Of a stretch of DNA of 64,000 bases, positions 35,242 through 45,440 are shown in pieces. The stretch is from NCBI RefSeq assembly GCF_020662345.1, contig NZ_VMOA01000017.1:43766-107765 (forward strand), in the 5' to 3' direction. The stretch's first letter is position 1. The number at the start of each line of letters is the position of its first letter. Below the pieces are notes generated by a model. That model was given only the letters and a program-made list of their open reading frames with translations. It ran no database searches and was not told the DNA's origin. This DNA comes from Methylobacterium sp. W2. Its GTDB lineage: Bacteria > Pseudomonadota > Alphaproteobacteria > Rhizobiales > Beijerinckiaceae. The position numbers and the translations under genes are program-made.

Positions 35242-35913
35242 TCACCCTGCCGACGGAAGACTGATCAGCGCTCCGTCCGCCGCCGCGATGTCCCGGGCGA
35301 AGACCACGCGCCCGTCCTCAAGCCTTGCCCGTCCGCCGGCGATCAGCGCCAGGGCGCGCGGATAGAGCAGATGCTCCTGGACGAGGATGCGCGCCGCGAG
35401 GCTGTCGGCATCGTCGCCCGGCAGGACCGGGACGGCGGCCTGGGCCACGATCGGCCCGGCATCGAGTTCGGGCACCACGTAATGCACCGTGCAGCCGTGC
35501 AGGCGCACGCCCGCCGCTAGGGCCTGCTCATGGGTGTGGACGCCGCGGAACAGCGGCAGCAGCGAAGGATGGATGTTGATCATCCGTCCGGCCCAGGATT
35601 CGACGAAGCCGGCGGAGAAGATCCGCATGAACCCGGCGAGAACCACGAGTTCGATCCCGGCCGCTTCGAGTTCCGCGTTCAGGGCGGCATCGAAGCCTGC
35701 CCTGTCGGGATAGGCGCGGTGATCGAGGGCCTTCGTGGCGATCCCGGCGCTCGCGGCATGGGTGAGACCGCCCGCCTCAGGCCGGTTGGAGGCGACGAGA
35801 ACGATCTCGGCGGGATAATCCGGCGCCTTCGCGGCCTCGATCAGCGAGATCATGTTCGAGCCGCGTCCCGAGATGAGGATTGCGGCCCGCGTCCTGGCGC
35901 GCGGGGCCGTCAC
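35242..35913 (-). CDS. purN: Phosphoribosylglycinamide formyltransferase
   Basis: The 223-residue product is PurN, which formylates GAR with 10-formyl-H4F in purine synthesis. It shows [17 protein letters not shown] at the N-terminus, [17 protein letters not shown], the catalytic [20 protein letters not shown] (Asn, His) and [22 protein letters not shown]. The start GTG 35913 overlaps the purM stop as GTGA, so the two are coupled. It is full length. The 3' end lies 22 bp from the higBA operator region. Confidence 0.95.
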   Translation of the reverse strand: MTAPRARTRAAILISGRGSNMISLIEAAKAPDYPAEIVLVASNRPEAGGLTHAASAGIATKALDHRAYPDRAGFDAALNAELEAAGIELVVLAGFMRIFSAGFVESWAGRMINIHPSLLPLFRGVHTHEQALAAGVRLHGCTVHYVVPELDAGPIVAQAAVPVLPGDDADSLAARILVQEHLLYPRALALIAGGRARLEDGRVVFARDIAAADGALISLPSAG

Positions 35914-36992
35914 AGGGCGAGCCGGCCCTGGAACGTCACCGCTTCCGGTCCGCGCTCGGTGATGAGACCGAGGCGGATCGGCGAGGCTCCGGCGGTATCG
36001 AGCGCCCGGGTCACCGCCGACACACTCTCCGGCGAGACCACCGCCACCATGCCGATACCGCAATTGAAGGTGCGCAGCATTTCGGATTCGGCGACCTCGC
36101 CGACCTTCGAGATCCATCCGAAGACGGGCGGCGGAATGATCGCGTCGAGGTCGATGCTGATGCCGACGCCGTCGGGCAGGACGCGGGGCAGGTTATCAGG
36201 AAAGCCGCCGCCGGTGATGTGGGCGAGGGCCTTGATCCCGTCGGTGGCCTTCAGCGCGGCGAGGAGCGGCTTCACATAGATCCGGGTCGGCTCCAGCAGG
36301 GCGTCACCGAGCGAGCGCGACGGCTCGAACGGGGCCGGGTCGTCGTAGGAGAGGCCGCTCGCCTCGACGATCCGGCGCACCAGCGAGAACCCGTTGGAAT
36401 GCACACCCGAGGACGGCAGGCCGAGGACGACGTCGCCGGGGGCGATGCCGGGGCGGGGCAGGAGCTTTCCACGCTCGGCGGCGCCGACGCTGAACCCGGC
36501 GAGGTCGTAGTCCGACCCGTCGTAGAGGCCGGGCATCTCGGCGGTCTCGCCACCGATGAGCGCGCAGCCCGCGATGCGGCAGCCCGCCGCGATCCCGCGC
36601 ACGATGTCGGTGCCGACCCCCGGCACCAGCTTGCCCGTGGCGTAATAGTCGAGGAAGAACAGCGGCTCGGCGCCCTGGACGATGATGTCGTTCACGCACA
36701 TCGCCACGAGATCGACGCCGATCGTATCGTGACGACCGGTCTCGATGGCGATCTTCACCTTGGTGCCGACGCCGTCATTGGCCGCCACCAGGATCGGGTC
36801 GGAGAAGCCGGCGGCCTTGAGGTCGAACAGCCCGCCGAACCCGCCGATCTCGGCATCCGCCCCGGGCCGGCGGGTGGAGCGCACCAGCGGCTTGATCGTC
36901 TCGACCATGGCGTTGCCCGCATCGATGTCGACGCCCGCATCCGCGTAGGTCATTCCGTTCCGGCTCTCGCCGTTCTTGCTCTCGGCCGTCAT
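35910..36992 (-). CDS. purM: Phosphoribosylformylglycinamidine cyclo-ligase
   Basis: The 360-residue product is PurM (AIR synthetase), which closes the imidazole ring in purine synthesis. It shows [24 protein letters not shown], the ATP-site [62 protein letters not shown] and [21 protein letters not shown] 36992 was chosen because upstream sequence in frame is not PurM-like. It is followed by purN in a GTGA overlap and faces the PerM-family gene upstream. Confidence 0.96.
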   Translation of the reverse strand: MTAESKNGESRNGMTYADAGVDIDAGNAMVETIKPLVRSTRRPGADAEIGGFGGLFDLKAAGFSDPILVAANDGVGTKVKIAIETGRHDTIGVDLVAMCVNDIIVQGAEPLFFLDYYATGKLVPGVGTDIVRGIAAGCRIAGCALIGGETAEMPGLYDGSDYDLAGFSVGAAERGKLLPRPGIAPGDVVLGLPSSGVHSNGFSLVRRIVEASGLSYDDPAPFEPSRSLGDALLEPTRIYVKPLLAALKATDGIKALAHITGGGFPDNLPRVLPDGVGISIDLDAIIPPPVFGWISKVGEVAESEMLRTFNCGIGMVAVVSPESVSAVTRALDTAGASPIRLGLITERGPEAVTFQGRLAL

Positions 36993-37144
36993 CGGCGCCC
37001 CGTCTCGCAATCCACGTCCTGCATGGCCGGCATCGGAATGTCGGCCAAAGTCCTTTGGCTCCTCTAGCCGCTTGCGCCAATCTCGGCGAGTCGTCATCGG
37101 GAAATTCGGGATTCGCGCAGTTCCGGCCCTGGAGGGAGCCTAGC

Positions 37145-38329
37145 ATGCGGGACATGAGCGACGAGCGCCATGCCTTGACCGTAGGCACTCCCGTTCCCAC
37201 TCTCCCGGGCGGCGGACATGACGTGGGGGGACGGCCGATGCGCGGCAGGGCGGTGATCGGACTGGTGGGCCTCGGCGTCGTCGCGCTGCTGCTCTACCTG
37301 CTCTCGGGCGTGATGCTGCCCTTCGTGGCGGGTCTGGCGCTCGCCTACCTTCTCGATCCCATGGCCGACAGGCTGCAGCGCTTCGGCCTCGGTCGCCTCT
37401 CCGCCTCGCTCCTGATCCTGGCCATGTTCGTCGTCGGGCTCGTGGTGCTGCTGCTGATCGTCGTGCCGCTGGCCGCCAACCAGATTTCGGCGCTCGTGAC
37501 GACCCTACCCGGCATGATCTCGCGGCTGCAGGGCATCATCGTCGAGCGGGTCGGGCCGCTCATGACGCGGGTCGGCGGCGCGGACGTCCTCAACGATCTG
37601 CAATCCTCCGTCGGAACCCTGGTGGGGCAGGGCGGGACCTGGTTCCTGGCCTTCCTCAAGTCGCTGTGGTCCGGCAGCCAGGCGCTGGTCTCCATCGCCT
37701 CGCTCCTCGTCGTCACCCCGGTCGTGGCCTTCTACCTCCTCGTCGACTGGGACCGGATGGTCGCCACCGTCGACGGCTGGACGCCGCCGCGCCACCGCAC
37801 CACGGTGCGGCGCCTGGCCGGCGAGATCGACCGCGCGATCATCGGCTTCGTGCGCGGGCAGACCCTGGTCTGCCTCATCCTGGGGACGTTCTATGCCGTC
37901 GGCCTGTTCTTCGTCGGCGTGAATTTCGGCGTGCTGATCGGGATGATCGCGGGCTTTCTCACCTTCATTCCTTATGTCGGCACCCTCGTCGGGTTCCTGC
38001 TTTCCGTGGGCGTCGCCCTGGTCCAGTTCTGGCCGACCTCCGATTGGCTCCATATCGGGCTGACCGTCGCCGTATTCGTGGTCGGCCAGTTCTTCGAAGG
38101 CAACGTCATCTCGCCCAAGCTCGTGGGCGATTCGGTCGGTCTGCATCCGGTCTGGCTGATGTTCGCGCTCCTGGCCTTCGGCTCGCTGTTCGGCTTCCTC
38201 GGCCTGTTGCTCGCCGTCCCCGTCGCGGCCTCCATCGGCGTCATCGTCCGCTTCGCGATTGCGCGTTATCTCCAAAGTCCGCTCTACTATGCCGAAGAAC
38301 CGATCCTGATTCAGAAGCGCGAGGGATGA
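37145..38329 (+). CDS. AI-2E/PerM-family membrane transporter
   Basis: The 394-residue product is a multi-pass membrane protein of the AI-2E transporter (PerM) family. Hydrophobic segments begin near residue 33 (AVIGLVGLGVVALLLYLLSG), continue through LILAMFVVGLVVLLLIVVPLA and a periplasmic middle, then the family block GQTLVCLILGTFYAVGLFFVGVNFGVLIGMIAGFLTFIPYVG and EGNVISPKLVGDSVGLHPVWLMFALLAFG. A GGAGGGAG ribosome site decides ATG 37145. The stop overlaps the hda start as ATGA, the usual arrangement in Alphaproteobacteria. The substrate is not known. Confidence 0.9.
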   Translation: MRDMSDERHALTVGTPVPTLPGGGHDVGGRPMRGRAVIGLVGLGVVALLLYLLSGVMLPFVAGLALAYLLDPMADRLQRFGLGRLSASLLILAMFVVGLVVLLLIVVPLAANQISALVTTLPGMISRLQGIIVERVGPLMTRVGGADVLNDLQSSVGTLVGQGGTWFLAFLKSLWSGSQALVSIASLLVVTPVVAFYLLVDWDRMVATVDGWTPPRHRTTVRRLAGEIDRAIIGFVRGQTLVCLILGTFYAVGLFFVGVNFGVLIGMIAGFLTFIPYVGTLVGFLLSVGVALVQFWPTSDWLHIGLTVAVFVVGQFFEGNVISPKLVGDSVGLHPVWLMFALLAFGSLFGFLGLLLAVPVAASIGVIVRFAIARYLQSPLYYAEEPILIQKREG

Positions 38330-39060
38330 GATCGCCGATGCGCGAGGCCGCGCCCCCGAAGCAGCTCGCCTTCGACCTGCCCCTCGATCCGCGCTACGGC
38401 CGCGAGGACTTCCTGGTGGGACCGGCCAACGAGGCGGCCTACGGGCTGATCGAAGCCTGGCCGCGCTGGCCCGATACGGTCTGCCTCATCACCGGGCCGT
38501 CGGGCAGCGGGAAGAGCCATCTCGCCTCGATCTGGGCGACGCGCTCCCATGCCTGGACCGTCCCGGCCTCAGAGATCACCGCCGATTCGGTCACGCATCT
38601 CGTCTCCAACGGCGCCCTGGTGATCGAGGATATCGACCGCCCCGAGGGCCGCGAGGAGGCGGCCTTGTTCCACCTCCTCAACCTCGCCCGCGAGAACGGC
38701 AGCCCCGTCCTCATCACGGCGGCGGCGCCGGTGGAGGCGCTCGGCCTCGCCACCGCCGATCTGCGCTCGCGCCTGAGGCTGGCGCCGGGCGCCACGATCC
38801 TGCCCCCCGACGACGCACTGATGCGGGCAGTGCTGGTCAAGCTCTTCGTCGACCGCCAGCTCGTGGTCGATCTCAGCGTCGTCGAGGCCATCGCCCTGAG
38901 GATCGACCGCTCCCTCGCCAGGGCCAGGGCCGTGGTGGCCGAACTCGACCGCGATGCCCTGAGGCGTGGCCGCCGCATCACCAAGCCGCTGGCCATGTCG
39001 GTGCTTGCGGAACTCGGTGTGTCGGACGACGAGGCCGGCGACGACGACGCGCCAGCCTGA
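38326..39060 (+). CDS. DnaA-related regulatory protein Hda-type (HdaA)
   Basis: The 244-residue product is a short DnaA paralogue that, with the sliding clamp, promotes hydrolysis of DnaA-ATP after initiation. It begins with the clamp-binding-like QLAFDLP, then YGREDFLVGPANEAAYGLIEAWP, the Walker A motif GPSGSGKSHLAS, VIEDIDRPEGREEAALFHLLNL and the sensor region RLRLAPGATILPPDDALM. It lacks the DnaA DNA-binding domain IV. The start could be 38326 or 38338; 38326 gives ATGA coupling to the permease gene. It is also linked to ppk. Confidence 0.88.
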   Translation: MRSPMREAAPPKQLAFDLPLDPRYGREDFLVGPANEAAYGLIEAWPRWPDTVCLITGPSGSGKSHLASIWATRSHAWTVPASEITADSVTHLVSNGALVIEDIDRPEGREEAALFHLLNLARENGSPVLITAAAPVEALGLATADLRSRLRLAPGATILPPDDALMRAVLVKLFVDRQLVVDLSVVEAIALRIDRSLARARAVVAELDRDALRRGRRITKPLAMSVLAELGVSDDEAGDDDAPA

Positions 39061-39157
39061 TCGCCCGCCCATCCCGATTGTCATGGAATTGTCAGACGCG
39101 ACGGCCCGGCAGCATGCTACGAGGCCACTCGTTCCAGCAGAGTGAGGAGAAGACCTG

Positions 39158-41695
39158 TTGCCGGAAATGGATTCGGACGCGATCGCCAAGGGGTCGGACG
39201 TCGAGGACACGAATGTCGAGGAGCGGAAGATCGCTCCAGCGGCAGACGACGCGTCGGACGCGCCCCGCTCCGGTGACGACGGCCGCGGCTCCGCGGCACC
39301 CGAATCCCTGACGCCCAAGCGCCCCGCTGCCCGGCGCCGGCCGGCGGAGGCCGGTCCGGTTCGCTCCGCGACCGTCCGGACACGGACGACGAAGCCCAGC
39401 CCCGGAGCGACTCTCCCGGCAGAATCGGCCTCGCTCGACGAGACTCACGAGGCAGAGACGGAATCAGGCTCGATTCTGGCGGAGACGATCATGGCCGACA
39501 CGGCGACAGAACGAGCGACAGCTGAACCCGTGGCGCGGGAGACCGTGCTCGCCGCCGGCCGCGCCCTGCGCCATTCGCCCGAGCGCTTCGTGAACCGGGA
39601 ATTGTCCTGGCTGCAGTTCAACCGCCGGGTGCTGGAGGAAGCCTCCAACACCAGCCATCCGTTGCTGGAGCAGCTGCGCTTCCTCTCGATCTCGGCCAAC
39701 AACCTCGACGAGTTCTTCATGGTCCGCGTGGCGGGGCTGCACGACCAGGTCCGTGCCGGCCTGATCCAGCCGTCGCAGGACGGGCTGAGCCCGGCCGAAC
39801 AGCTCAGCCGCATCGGTTCCGAAGTCTCCCGCCTCGCCCTCGACCAGCAGCGCCGCTGGCGCGAGTTGCGTGACGACCTGCACGGTGTCGGCGTCGATCT
39901 CGTCGAGCCCGGCGACCTCACCCCCGATCACAAGGCCTGGCTGGAGGAGTACTTCCTCAGCCACGTCTTCCCGGTGCTGACGCCGCTCGCCATCGACCCG
40001 GCCCATCCGTTCCCGTTCCTGTCGAACCTCGGCTCCAGCATCGCCCTGATGATGGTGCGCCCCCGCGATGGGCGGACCCTGCGCGCCCTGATCCGCCTGC
40101 CCGCCGTCCTCGACCGCTTCGTGCGCCTGCCGGAGGTCACGGGGGAATCCACCGCCCGCTTCATCGCCATTGAGCAGGTCATCGTCCTGTTCACCGGCCG
40201 CCTGTTCCCGGGCTACTTCGTCAAGGGGCAGGGGGCGTTCCGGGTGATCCGCGATTCCGACCTCGAGATCGAGGAGGAGGCCGAGGATCTCGTCCTGCAT
40301 TTCGAGAGCGCCCTGAAGCAGCGCCGCCGCGGCGTCGTCATCAGGCTCGAAGTCGAGGCCGGGATGCCGGAGGATCTGCGCGCCTTCGTCGCCGACGAGC
40401 TCGAGATCAGCTACGACGCGATCTTCGTGGTCGAGGGCATGCTGGCCCTCAACGAATTGTCACAGATCGTCGGGATCGACCGGCCGGACCTGAAGTTCAA
40501 GTCGTACAACCCGCGCTTCCCCGAGCGCATCCGCGAAAGCGGCGGCGACGTCTTCGCCGCCATCCGGCAGAAGGACTTCATCGTCCACCACCCCTACGAA
40601 TCCTTCGACGCGGTGGTGCAGTTCCTGGCCCAGGCCGCCCGTGACCCCAACGTGGTGGCGATCAAGCAGACGCTCTACCGCACCTCCTCGAACTCGCCGA
40701 TCGTCGCGGCGCTGGCGGAGGCCGCCGAACTCGGCAAGTCCGTGACCGCGCTGGTGGAGCTGAAGGCGCGCTTCGACGAGGAGGCCAACATCCGCTGGGC
40801 CCGCGACCTGGAGAAGGCCGGCGCGCAGGTGGTGTTCGGCTTCATCGAGCTGAAGACCCATGCCAAGCTGTCTATGGTGGTGCGGCGCGAGGGCGACAAG
40901 CTCGTGAGCTACTGCCATGTCGGCACCGGCAACTATCACCCGATCACGGCGCGGGTGTACACCGACCTATCGTTCTTCACCGCCGACCCGGCGGTGGCCC
41001 GCGACGTCAGCCGCATGTTCAACTACATCACCGGCTATGCCGAACCGGCCGAACTCGAGCGCATGGCGGTCTCGCCGCTGACCCTCAAGCCCCGGCTCCT
41101 GGAGAACATCGCGGCTGAAGTGGCCCATGCCAAGGCCGGGCGGCCGGCGGCGATCTGGATCAAGTGCAACTCCCTGGTGGACGGGCAGATCATCGACGCG
41201 CTCTACGACGCGTCCCAGGCCGGGGTGCAGATCGACTGCATCGTGCGCGGCATCTGCTGCCTCCGTCCGGGCATTCCCGGTCTGTCGGACACGATCCGGG
41301 TGAAATCCATCGTCGGGCGCTTCCTCGAGCACGAGCGGATCTACGCCTTCGGCAACGGGTTCGGCCTACCGCACCCGAAGGCGACGGTATCGATCTCGTC
41401 GGCCGACCTGATGACCCGCAATCTTGAACGGCGCGTCGAGGCGCTGTTGCCGATCACTAACCAAACGGTGCATCAGCAGGTGCTGGACCAGATCATGCTC
41501 GCCAATCTCCTCGACAACCAGCAGAGCTGGCGTGTACTGGCGTCAGGCGCGAGTGAGCGTGTTCAGCCCTCCGAGGGCGAGGAGCCGTTCAACGCGCATA
41601 AGTACTTCATGACGAACCCGAGCCTGTCCGGCCGGGGCAAGTCCTCGAAGAAGTCGAGTCCGCGTGCGCTGAGCCGCAGAGCCCAGCGCTCCTGA
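39158..41695 (+). CDS. ppk: Polyphosphate kinase 1
   Basis: The 845-residue product makes polyphosphate from ATP reversibly. The core begins near residue 140 ([25 protein letters not shown]) and includes [34 protein letters not shown], the phosphorylated-His motif [13 protein letters not shown] (His568) and [25 protein letters not shown]. The first 135 residues are an acidic, Ala- and Pro-rich, probably disordered extension beyond the usual ~700-residue size. TTG 39158 has a GAGGAGA site at proper distance; ATG 39167 is an alternative. ppx follows 26 bp later. Confidence 0.94.
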   Translation: MPEMDSDAIAKGSDVEDTNVEERKIAPAADDASDAPRSGDDGRGSAAPESLTPKRPAARRRPAEAGPVRSATVRTRTTKPSPGATLPAESASLDETHEAETESGSILAETIMADTATERATAEPVARETVLAAGRALRHSPERFVNRELSWLQFNRRVLEEASNTSHPLLEQLRFLSISANNLDEFFMVRVAGLHDQVRAGLIQPSQDGLSPAEQLSRIGSEVSRLALDQQRRWRELRDDLHGVGVDLVEPGDLTPDHKAWLEEYFLSHVFPVLTPLAIDPAHPFPFLSNLGSSIALMMVRPRDGRTLRALIRLPAVLDRFVRLPEVTGESTARFIAIEQVIVLFTGRLFPGYFVKGQGAFRVIRDSDLEIEEEAEDLVLHFESALKQRRRGVVIRLEVEAGMPEDLRAFVADELEISYDAIFVVEGMLALNELSQIVGIDRPDLKFKSYNPRFPERIRESGGDVFAAIRQKDFIVHHPYESFDAVVQFLAQAARDPNVVAIKQTLYRTSSNSPIVAALAEAAELGKSVTALVELKARFDEEANIRWARDLEKAGAQVVFGFIELKTHAKLSMVVRREGDKLVSYCHVGTGNYHPITARVYTDLSFFTADPAVARDVSRMFNYITGYAEPAELERMAVSPLTLKPRLLENIAAEVAHAKAGRPAAIWIKCNSLVDGQIIDALYDASQAGVQIDCIVRGICCLRPGIPGLSDTIRVKSIVGRFLEHERIYAFGNGFGLPHPKATVSISSADLMTRNLERRVEALLPITNQTVHQQVLDQIMLANLLDNQQSWRVLASGASERVQPSEGEEPFNAHKYFMTNPSLSGRGKSSKKSSPRALSRRAQRS

Positions 41696-41721
41696 GCGGA
41701 CGACCCCACTAGGAGCCGGTC

Positions 41722-43272
41722 ATGGGCCTCCCTCGTACCAGTCTTGCGCAGAGCGGCCTCGCGCTTCAGGGAGACCGCCGCGTGCAGGATTGCGTGGAGC
41801 CGGTGGCGATCATCGACATCGGCTCGAACTCCGTGCGTCTCGTGGCCTATGACGGCCTGAACCGCGCGCCGACGCCGCTCTACAACGAGAAGGTCCTGTG
41901 CGGGCTCGGCCGCAACGTGTTCAGCACGGGTCGGCTCAACGAGGAGGCGGTTCGGCGCGCCCTCAGCGCGCTGGGGCGCTTCCGCATCCTCTGCGAGACC
42001 ATGCGCGTCGGCCGCGTCTTCGTGCTGGCCACGGCCGCCGCGCGCGACGCGCAGAACGGCCCGGAATTCCTCGCTGCGGCGGAGGCCGCCTGCGGCCACC
42101 GGATCGAGCTCCTGTCGGGGCGGCGGGAGGCGGAGCTTTCGGCCCTCGGCGTGATCTCAGGTTTCCATACGCCGGACGGAGTCGTCGGCGATCTCGGCGG
42201 CGGCTCCCTCGAACTGGTGGACGTGCGCGGCGCCACGGTGGGGCAGGGGGTGACGATGCCGCTCGGCGGTCTCGCTCTCCAGGATCTCTCCGGCGGGTCG
42301 GTGAAGAAGGCCCTCAGGATCGCCCGCGAGAACCTCGCGAAGGCAGCCCCCCAGCTGGAGACCCTGCGCGGGCGCAGCTTCTACGCGGTGGGCGGCACCT
42401 GGCGCGCTCTGGCCCGCCTGCATCAGGCCGCGCGGGGCTACCCACTCCACGTCATGCACGGCTACAGCATCGAGCCGTCCGACGAACTCAGCTTCCTCGA
42501 AGTGGTGGAGCGCACCGACGCCGCCCTGCTTCAGGACGTGGAGGCCGTCTCGGAGGCGCGCCGGCCCCTCCTCGCCTACGGCGCCGTGGTGCTGGAGGAG
42601 ATCATCCGCGTCGGCCGTCCTCGCGAACTCGCCATCTCGGCCTCCGGCGTGCGCGAGGGACTGCTCTACGAACAACTCGACCGCGACACCCGCCTCACCG
42701 ACCCGCTCCTCGCGGCGGCGGCGGAACTGAACCGGCTCCGCGCCCGGTCTCCGGGCCACGGCAGCGACCTCATCGCCTGGACAGACCGGTTCGTCGCCAC
42801 CCTCGACGGGCCGGAGACGGCCGACGAGCGCCGCCTGCGCCACGCCGCCTGCCTCCTCTCGGATATCGGCTGGCGTGCGCATCCCGATTACCGGGGCGAA
42901 CAGAGCATCAACGTCATCACTCATGCCGCCTTCGTCGGGATCGACCATCCCGGACGGGCCTATCTCGCCCTGGCGGTCTATTTCCGCCACGAGGGCGTCT
43001 CGGCGGACAAGGCGAGCCCGATGATGCGTAGCCTCGCCGGTCCGCGCCTGTTCGAGCGAGCCCGCCTCCTCGGCGCCCTCCTGCGTGTCGCTTTCCCGAT
43101 CTCTGCGGGAATGGAGGGAGCGCTGTCCCGCATGCCCCTGCTTCTGGAGGATCAGCGGGTGACCCTCACGCTGCCGACGGAACTGGCCGCGCTCCCCGGG
43201 GACCGCCTGCTCAACCGAGTCCGCGGCCTCGGTCGGGTGCTGGGGCTGGAGGGGCGGATCGTTACCGCCTGA
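41722..43272 (+). CDS. ppx: Exopolyphosphatase / guanosine pentaphosphate phosphatase family
   Basis: The 516-residue product has the ASKHA fold of Ppx/GppA enzymes: VAIIDIGSNSVRLVAYDG near residue 33, FVLATAAARDAQNGPEFLAAAE near 103, GVVGDLGGGSLELVDVRG near 154 and SFYAVGGTWRALARLHQ near 219. The C-terminal half carries an HD-like helical domain (AACLLSDIGWRAHPDYRGEQ). It releases phosphate from polyphosphate ends and lies 26 bp after ppk, so the pair controls polyphosphate level. A role on pppGpp cannot be excluded. Confidence 0.9.
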   Translation: MGLPRTSLAQSGLALQGDRRVQDCVEPVAIIDIGSNSVRLVAYDGLNRAPTPLYNEKVLCGLGRNVFSTGRLNEEAVRRALSALGRFRILCETMRVGRVFVLATAAARDAQNGPEFLAAAEAACGHRIELLSGRREAELSALGVISGFHTPDGVVGDLGGGSLELVDVRGATVGQGVTMPLGGLALQDLSGGSVKKALRIARENLAKAAPQLETLRGRSFYAVGGTWRALARLHQAARGYPLHVMHGYSIEPSDELSFLEVVERTDAALLQDVEAVSEARRPLLAYGAVVLEEIIRVGRPRELAISASGVREGLLYEQLDRDTRLTDPLLAAAAELNRLRARSPGHGSDLIAWTDRFVATLDGPETADERRLRHAACLLSDIGWRAHPDYRGEQSINVITHAAFVGIDHPGRAYLALAVYFRHEGVSADKASPMMRSLAGPRLFERARLLGALLRVAFPISAGMEGALSRMPLLLEDQRVTLTLPTELAALPGDRLLNRVRGLGRVLGLEGRIVTA

Positions 43273-43321
43273 TACGGTCGCGGGTTCCTAGCCTCGGCCG
43301 TTCGGAGGATTGTCGAGGCCG

Positions 43322-43639
43322 ATGGTCTACGTCTTCGCCGTCCTGACCCTTGCCATCCTTTCATGCCTGTCGGCCCTTGCGGGCTTTCGGGTGGGAGATC
43401 TCGACCGGCTTCCGATGCAATGGGACCTGAACGGGCAGCCGACATGGTACGCGCCCACATGGATCGCGCTGGGATTCATCCCGCTGATCGGCGTGATCGT
43501 CATGGCGATAGTGGCCGTGAGCCATGGTCCCGGCGGCGACGGGTTCGGTGTCGCCCGACCCATGGTGACGGTCGGAGCCATCCTGATCGCCGCCGAGATC
43601 GTCTATCTCTTCATGCTGCGAAGGCACCTCAGCGCCTGA
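43322..43639 (+). CDS. Small DUF1648-like membrane protein
   Basis: The 105-residue product has three hydrophobic segments: VYVFAVLTLAILSCLSALAGF near 2-22, WIALGFIPLIGVIVMAIVAVS near 46-66 and MVTVGAILIAAEIVYLFML near 81-99. The motif RLPMQWDLNGQPTWYAP between the first two resembles the DUF1648/SdpI-type loop. GGAGG at 43304-43308 supports ATG 43322 over a TTG at 43310. It lies 49 bp after ppx and converges with the acetamidase gene, 16 bp away. Function unknown. Confidence 0.65.
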   Translation: MVYVFAVLTLAILSCLSALAGFRVGDLDRLPMQWDLNGQPTWYAPTWIALGFIPLIGVIVMAIVAVSHGPGGDGFGVARPMVTVGAILIAAEIVYLFMLRRHLSA

Positions 43640-43655
43640 TCGACGACGCGGCGCG

Positions 43656-45098
43656 TCACGCCGGTCTGTCCGCGAAGATCGCTTTCTTGACGATGGCGTG
43701 GACGCCCCAATTGCCGTCCACCACCTGGGTGATGCCGAAATCGACGGCGATGGACATGAGCGAGATCGCCTCGTCCTCCGTCAGCCCCTTTGCCTGCATC
43801 AGGAAGGACCGCATCTTGCGGAAGGCGTCGCGCATGGCGAGGTCGATGGAGGATTTGGAGAAGATCTCGCTCTGCGCGTCGGGGCCGAGATCGGCGAGGT
43901 AGTTCGGATAGCTGAAGCCCGAGAGCACCCAATCCTCAGACGTCTCGATCATCGGGAAATCGAGGGTCTCCAGGGCCGTGCCGGCAAGATCCGCCTTCTT
44001 GTGCAGGACGAACTGGAAGGTCCCCGTGAGCGAGCACTCGATGGCGGTGCCGCAGAGTTCGGAATCGCCCTGGCTCGCATGCGGATCGCCCACCGAGAAC
44101 AGGGCGCCCGGCACCGCGACGGGGTAGTACATCGTCGCGCCCTTGCCGATGCGCCAGTTGTCGATGTTGCCGCCGGTATAGCTCGGGGGAATCGAGTTCA
44201 CCATGTCGGCCTCCTTGGGCGCGAGGCCCATCGTGCCGAAATGCGGGCGGATCGGCACGCGCACGCCCTTCAGGACGTCGAAATTGCGGCTCGTCTTCGT
44301 GTGGTCCACGGGAATGCCCGGATAATCGATGGTGGGATGCGCCACGCCGAACGGATCGGTGACTCCCGGCCAGCGGAAATTATACACCGCCTTCGCCCAG
44401 TCGCGGGCGCCGCTCGCATCGACTTCGTAGATGGTGATGACCTCACGCGCCCGGTCGCCGGTGATCATGTCCTTGTAGTGATAGCCCCACCAGGCGGCGG
44501 CGTTGCTGCCGAAGCTGCGGCCCTTGAAGGCGGGGTTGGCGCAGGGGCGCGGTGCCACGTCGAGGATGCGCACCTCCAGCACGTCGCCGGGCTCCGCGCC
44601 GCGGATCGCCACCGGGCCGGTACAGATGTGGACGCCGAGCCCCCCGCCCGGTCCGAGGGGGCCGGTCTCCGGTCCGGCGCCGCGGCGGGCGACGCCCTTC
44701 TTCTCCTTGGTCCAGAGGAACACGCTTTCGGCGCCGGGATCGCCCGTCACCATGCGCTCGGCATCGTCGTTGGCGTGGTGAGTCAGGGTCTCGATGGTGA
44801 CGTAGTCGCCGGACGCGATCTCGACCTGGGGCTTCAGCAGCTTCGAGAAGTAGCCCCAATGGACGGTCTCGGCGGTGGCCGGCAGGTGGTAATGCGCCGT
44901 CTGCCGGATGCCCTTGGCACTCGTCTGCGCCAGTGCGGGGCCGACGAGGGACAGGCCGCCGGCCGCCATCGCCGCCGCGCCCCCGGTGGCGACGAAGCCG
45001 CTCTTGAGGAAGGCCCGCCGCTCGGGCGCGAGGTCGCCGAGGAAACGGCGGCGATGCTCGGCGAAATGCGTGCAGTTCGGATCGTCACCACGGCACAT
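43656..45098 (-). CDS. Acetamidase/formamidase family protein, Tat-exported
   Basis: The 480-residue product belongs to the acetamidase/formamidase family, which hydrolyses short amides to ammonia and a carboxylate. The N-terminus has APERRAFLKSGFVATGGAAAMAAGGLSLVGPALAQ, a twin-arginine-type signal near residues 24-58, so it is probably periplasmic, unlike most family members. The body shows VHWGYFSKLLKPQVEIASGDYVTIETLTHHA, EPGDVLEVRILDVAPRP, RPHFGTMGLAP, the metal-region GDPHASQGDSELCGTAIE and SIAVDFGITQVVDGNWGVHAIV. ATG 45098 was chosen. Formamide would feed formate to this methylotroph, which is inference. Confidence 0.87.
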   Translation of the reverse strand: MCRGDDPNCTHFAEHRRRFLGDLAPERRAFLKSGFVATGGAAAMAAGGLSLVGPALAQTSAKGIRQTAHYHLPATAETVHWGYFSKLLKPQVEIASGDYVTIETLTHHANDDAERMVTGDPGAESVFLWTKEKKGVARRGAGPETGPLGPGGGLGVHICTGPVAIRGAEPGDVLEVRILDVAPRPCANPAFKGRSFGSNAAAWWGYHYKDMITGDRAREVITIYEVDASGARDWAKAVYNFRWPGVTDPFGVAHPTIDYPGIPVDHTKTSRNFDVLKGVRVPIRPHFGTMGLAPKEADMVNSIPPSYTGGNIDNWRIGKGATMYYPVAVPGALFSVGDPHASQGDSELCGTAIECSLTGTFQFVLHKKADLAGTALETLDFPMIETSEDWVLSGFSYPNYLADLGPDAQSEIFSKSSIDLAMRDAFRKMRSFLMQAKGLTEDEAISLMSIAVDFGITQVVDGNWGVHAIVKKAIFADRPA

Positions 45099-45440
45099 TG
45101 GAATCTCCCGACCGGCCCTTGATCGGAATCCTGTATGCAATCCGGTGGCCAATTTTCCACGCGCCGGGTCTCAAGGGAAAGTCCCGCCGGGATCCGATGG
45201 CCGGCGGGCGAGGATAGACGGGAGAATGGATGGATTTCCGCCAAATCGAGCGAACATTCCCCGACGACGCACGTTGACGGGCGCTGATTTCCAAAATCCC
45301 CGAGCGTGTCAGGGAAGCTGGAACGCGTCCTTGGATATCGGAGACACGAACGGCTTCACGCTCCCGGCAGGATTCCGCCGGGGCGATGTTGTCCGTGCGC
45401 GTGATCCTCATCCTTCACATCTGTTCTCAGGAGTTCCTCC

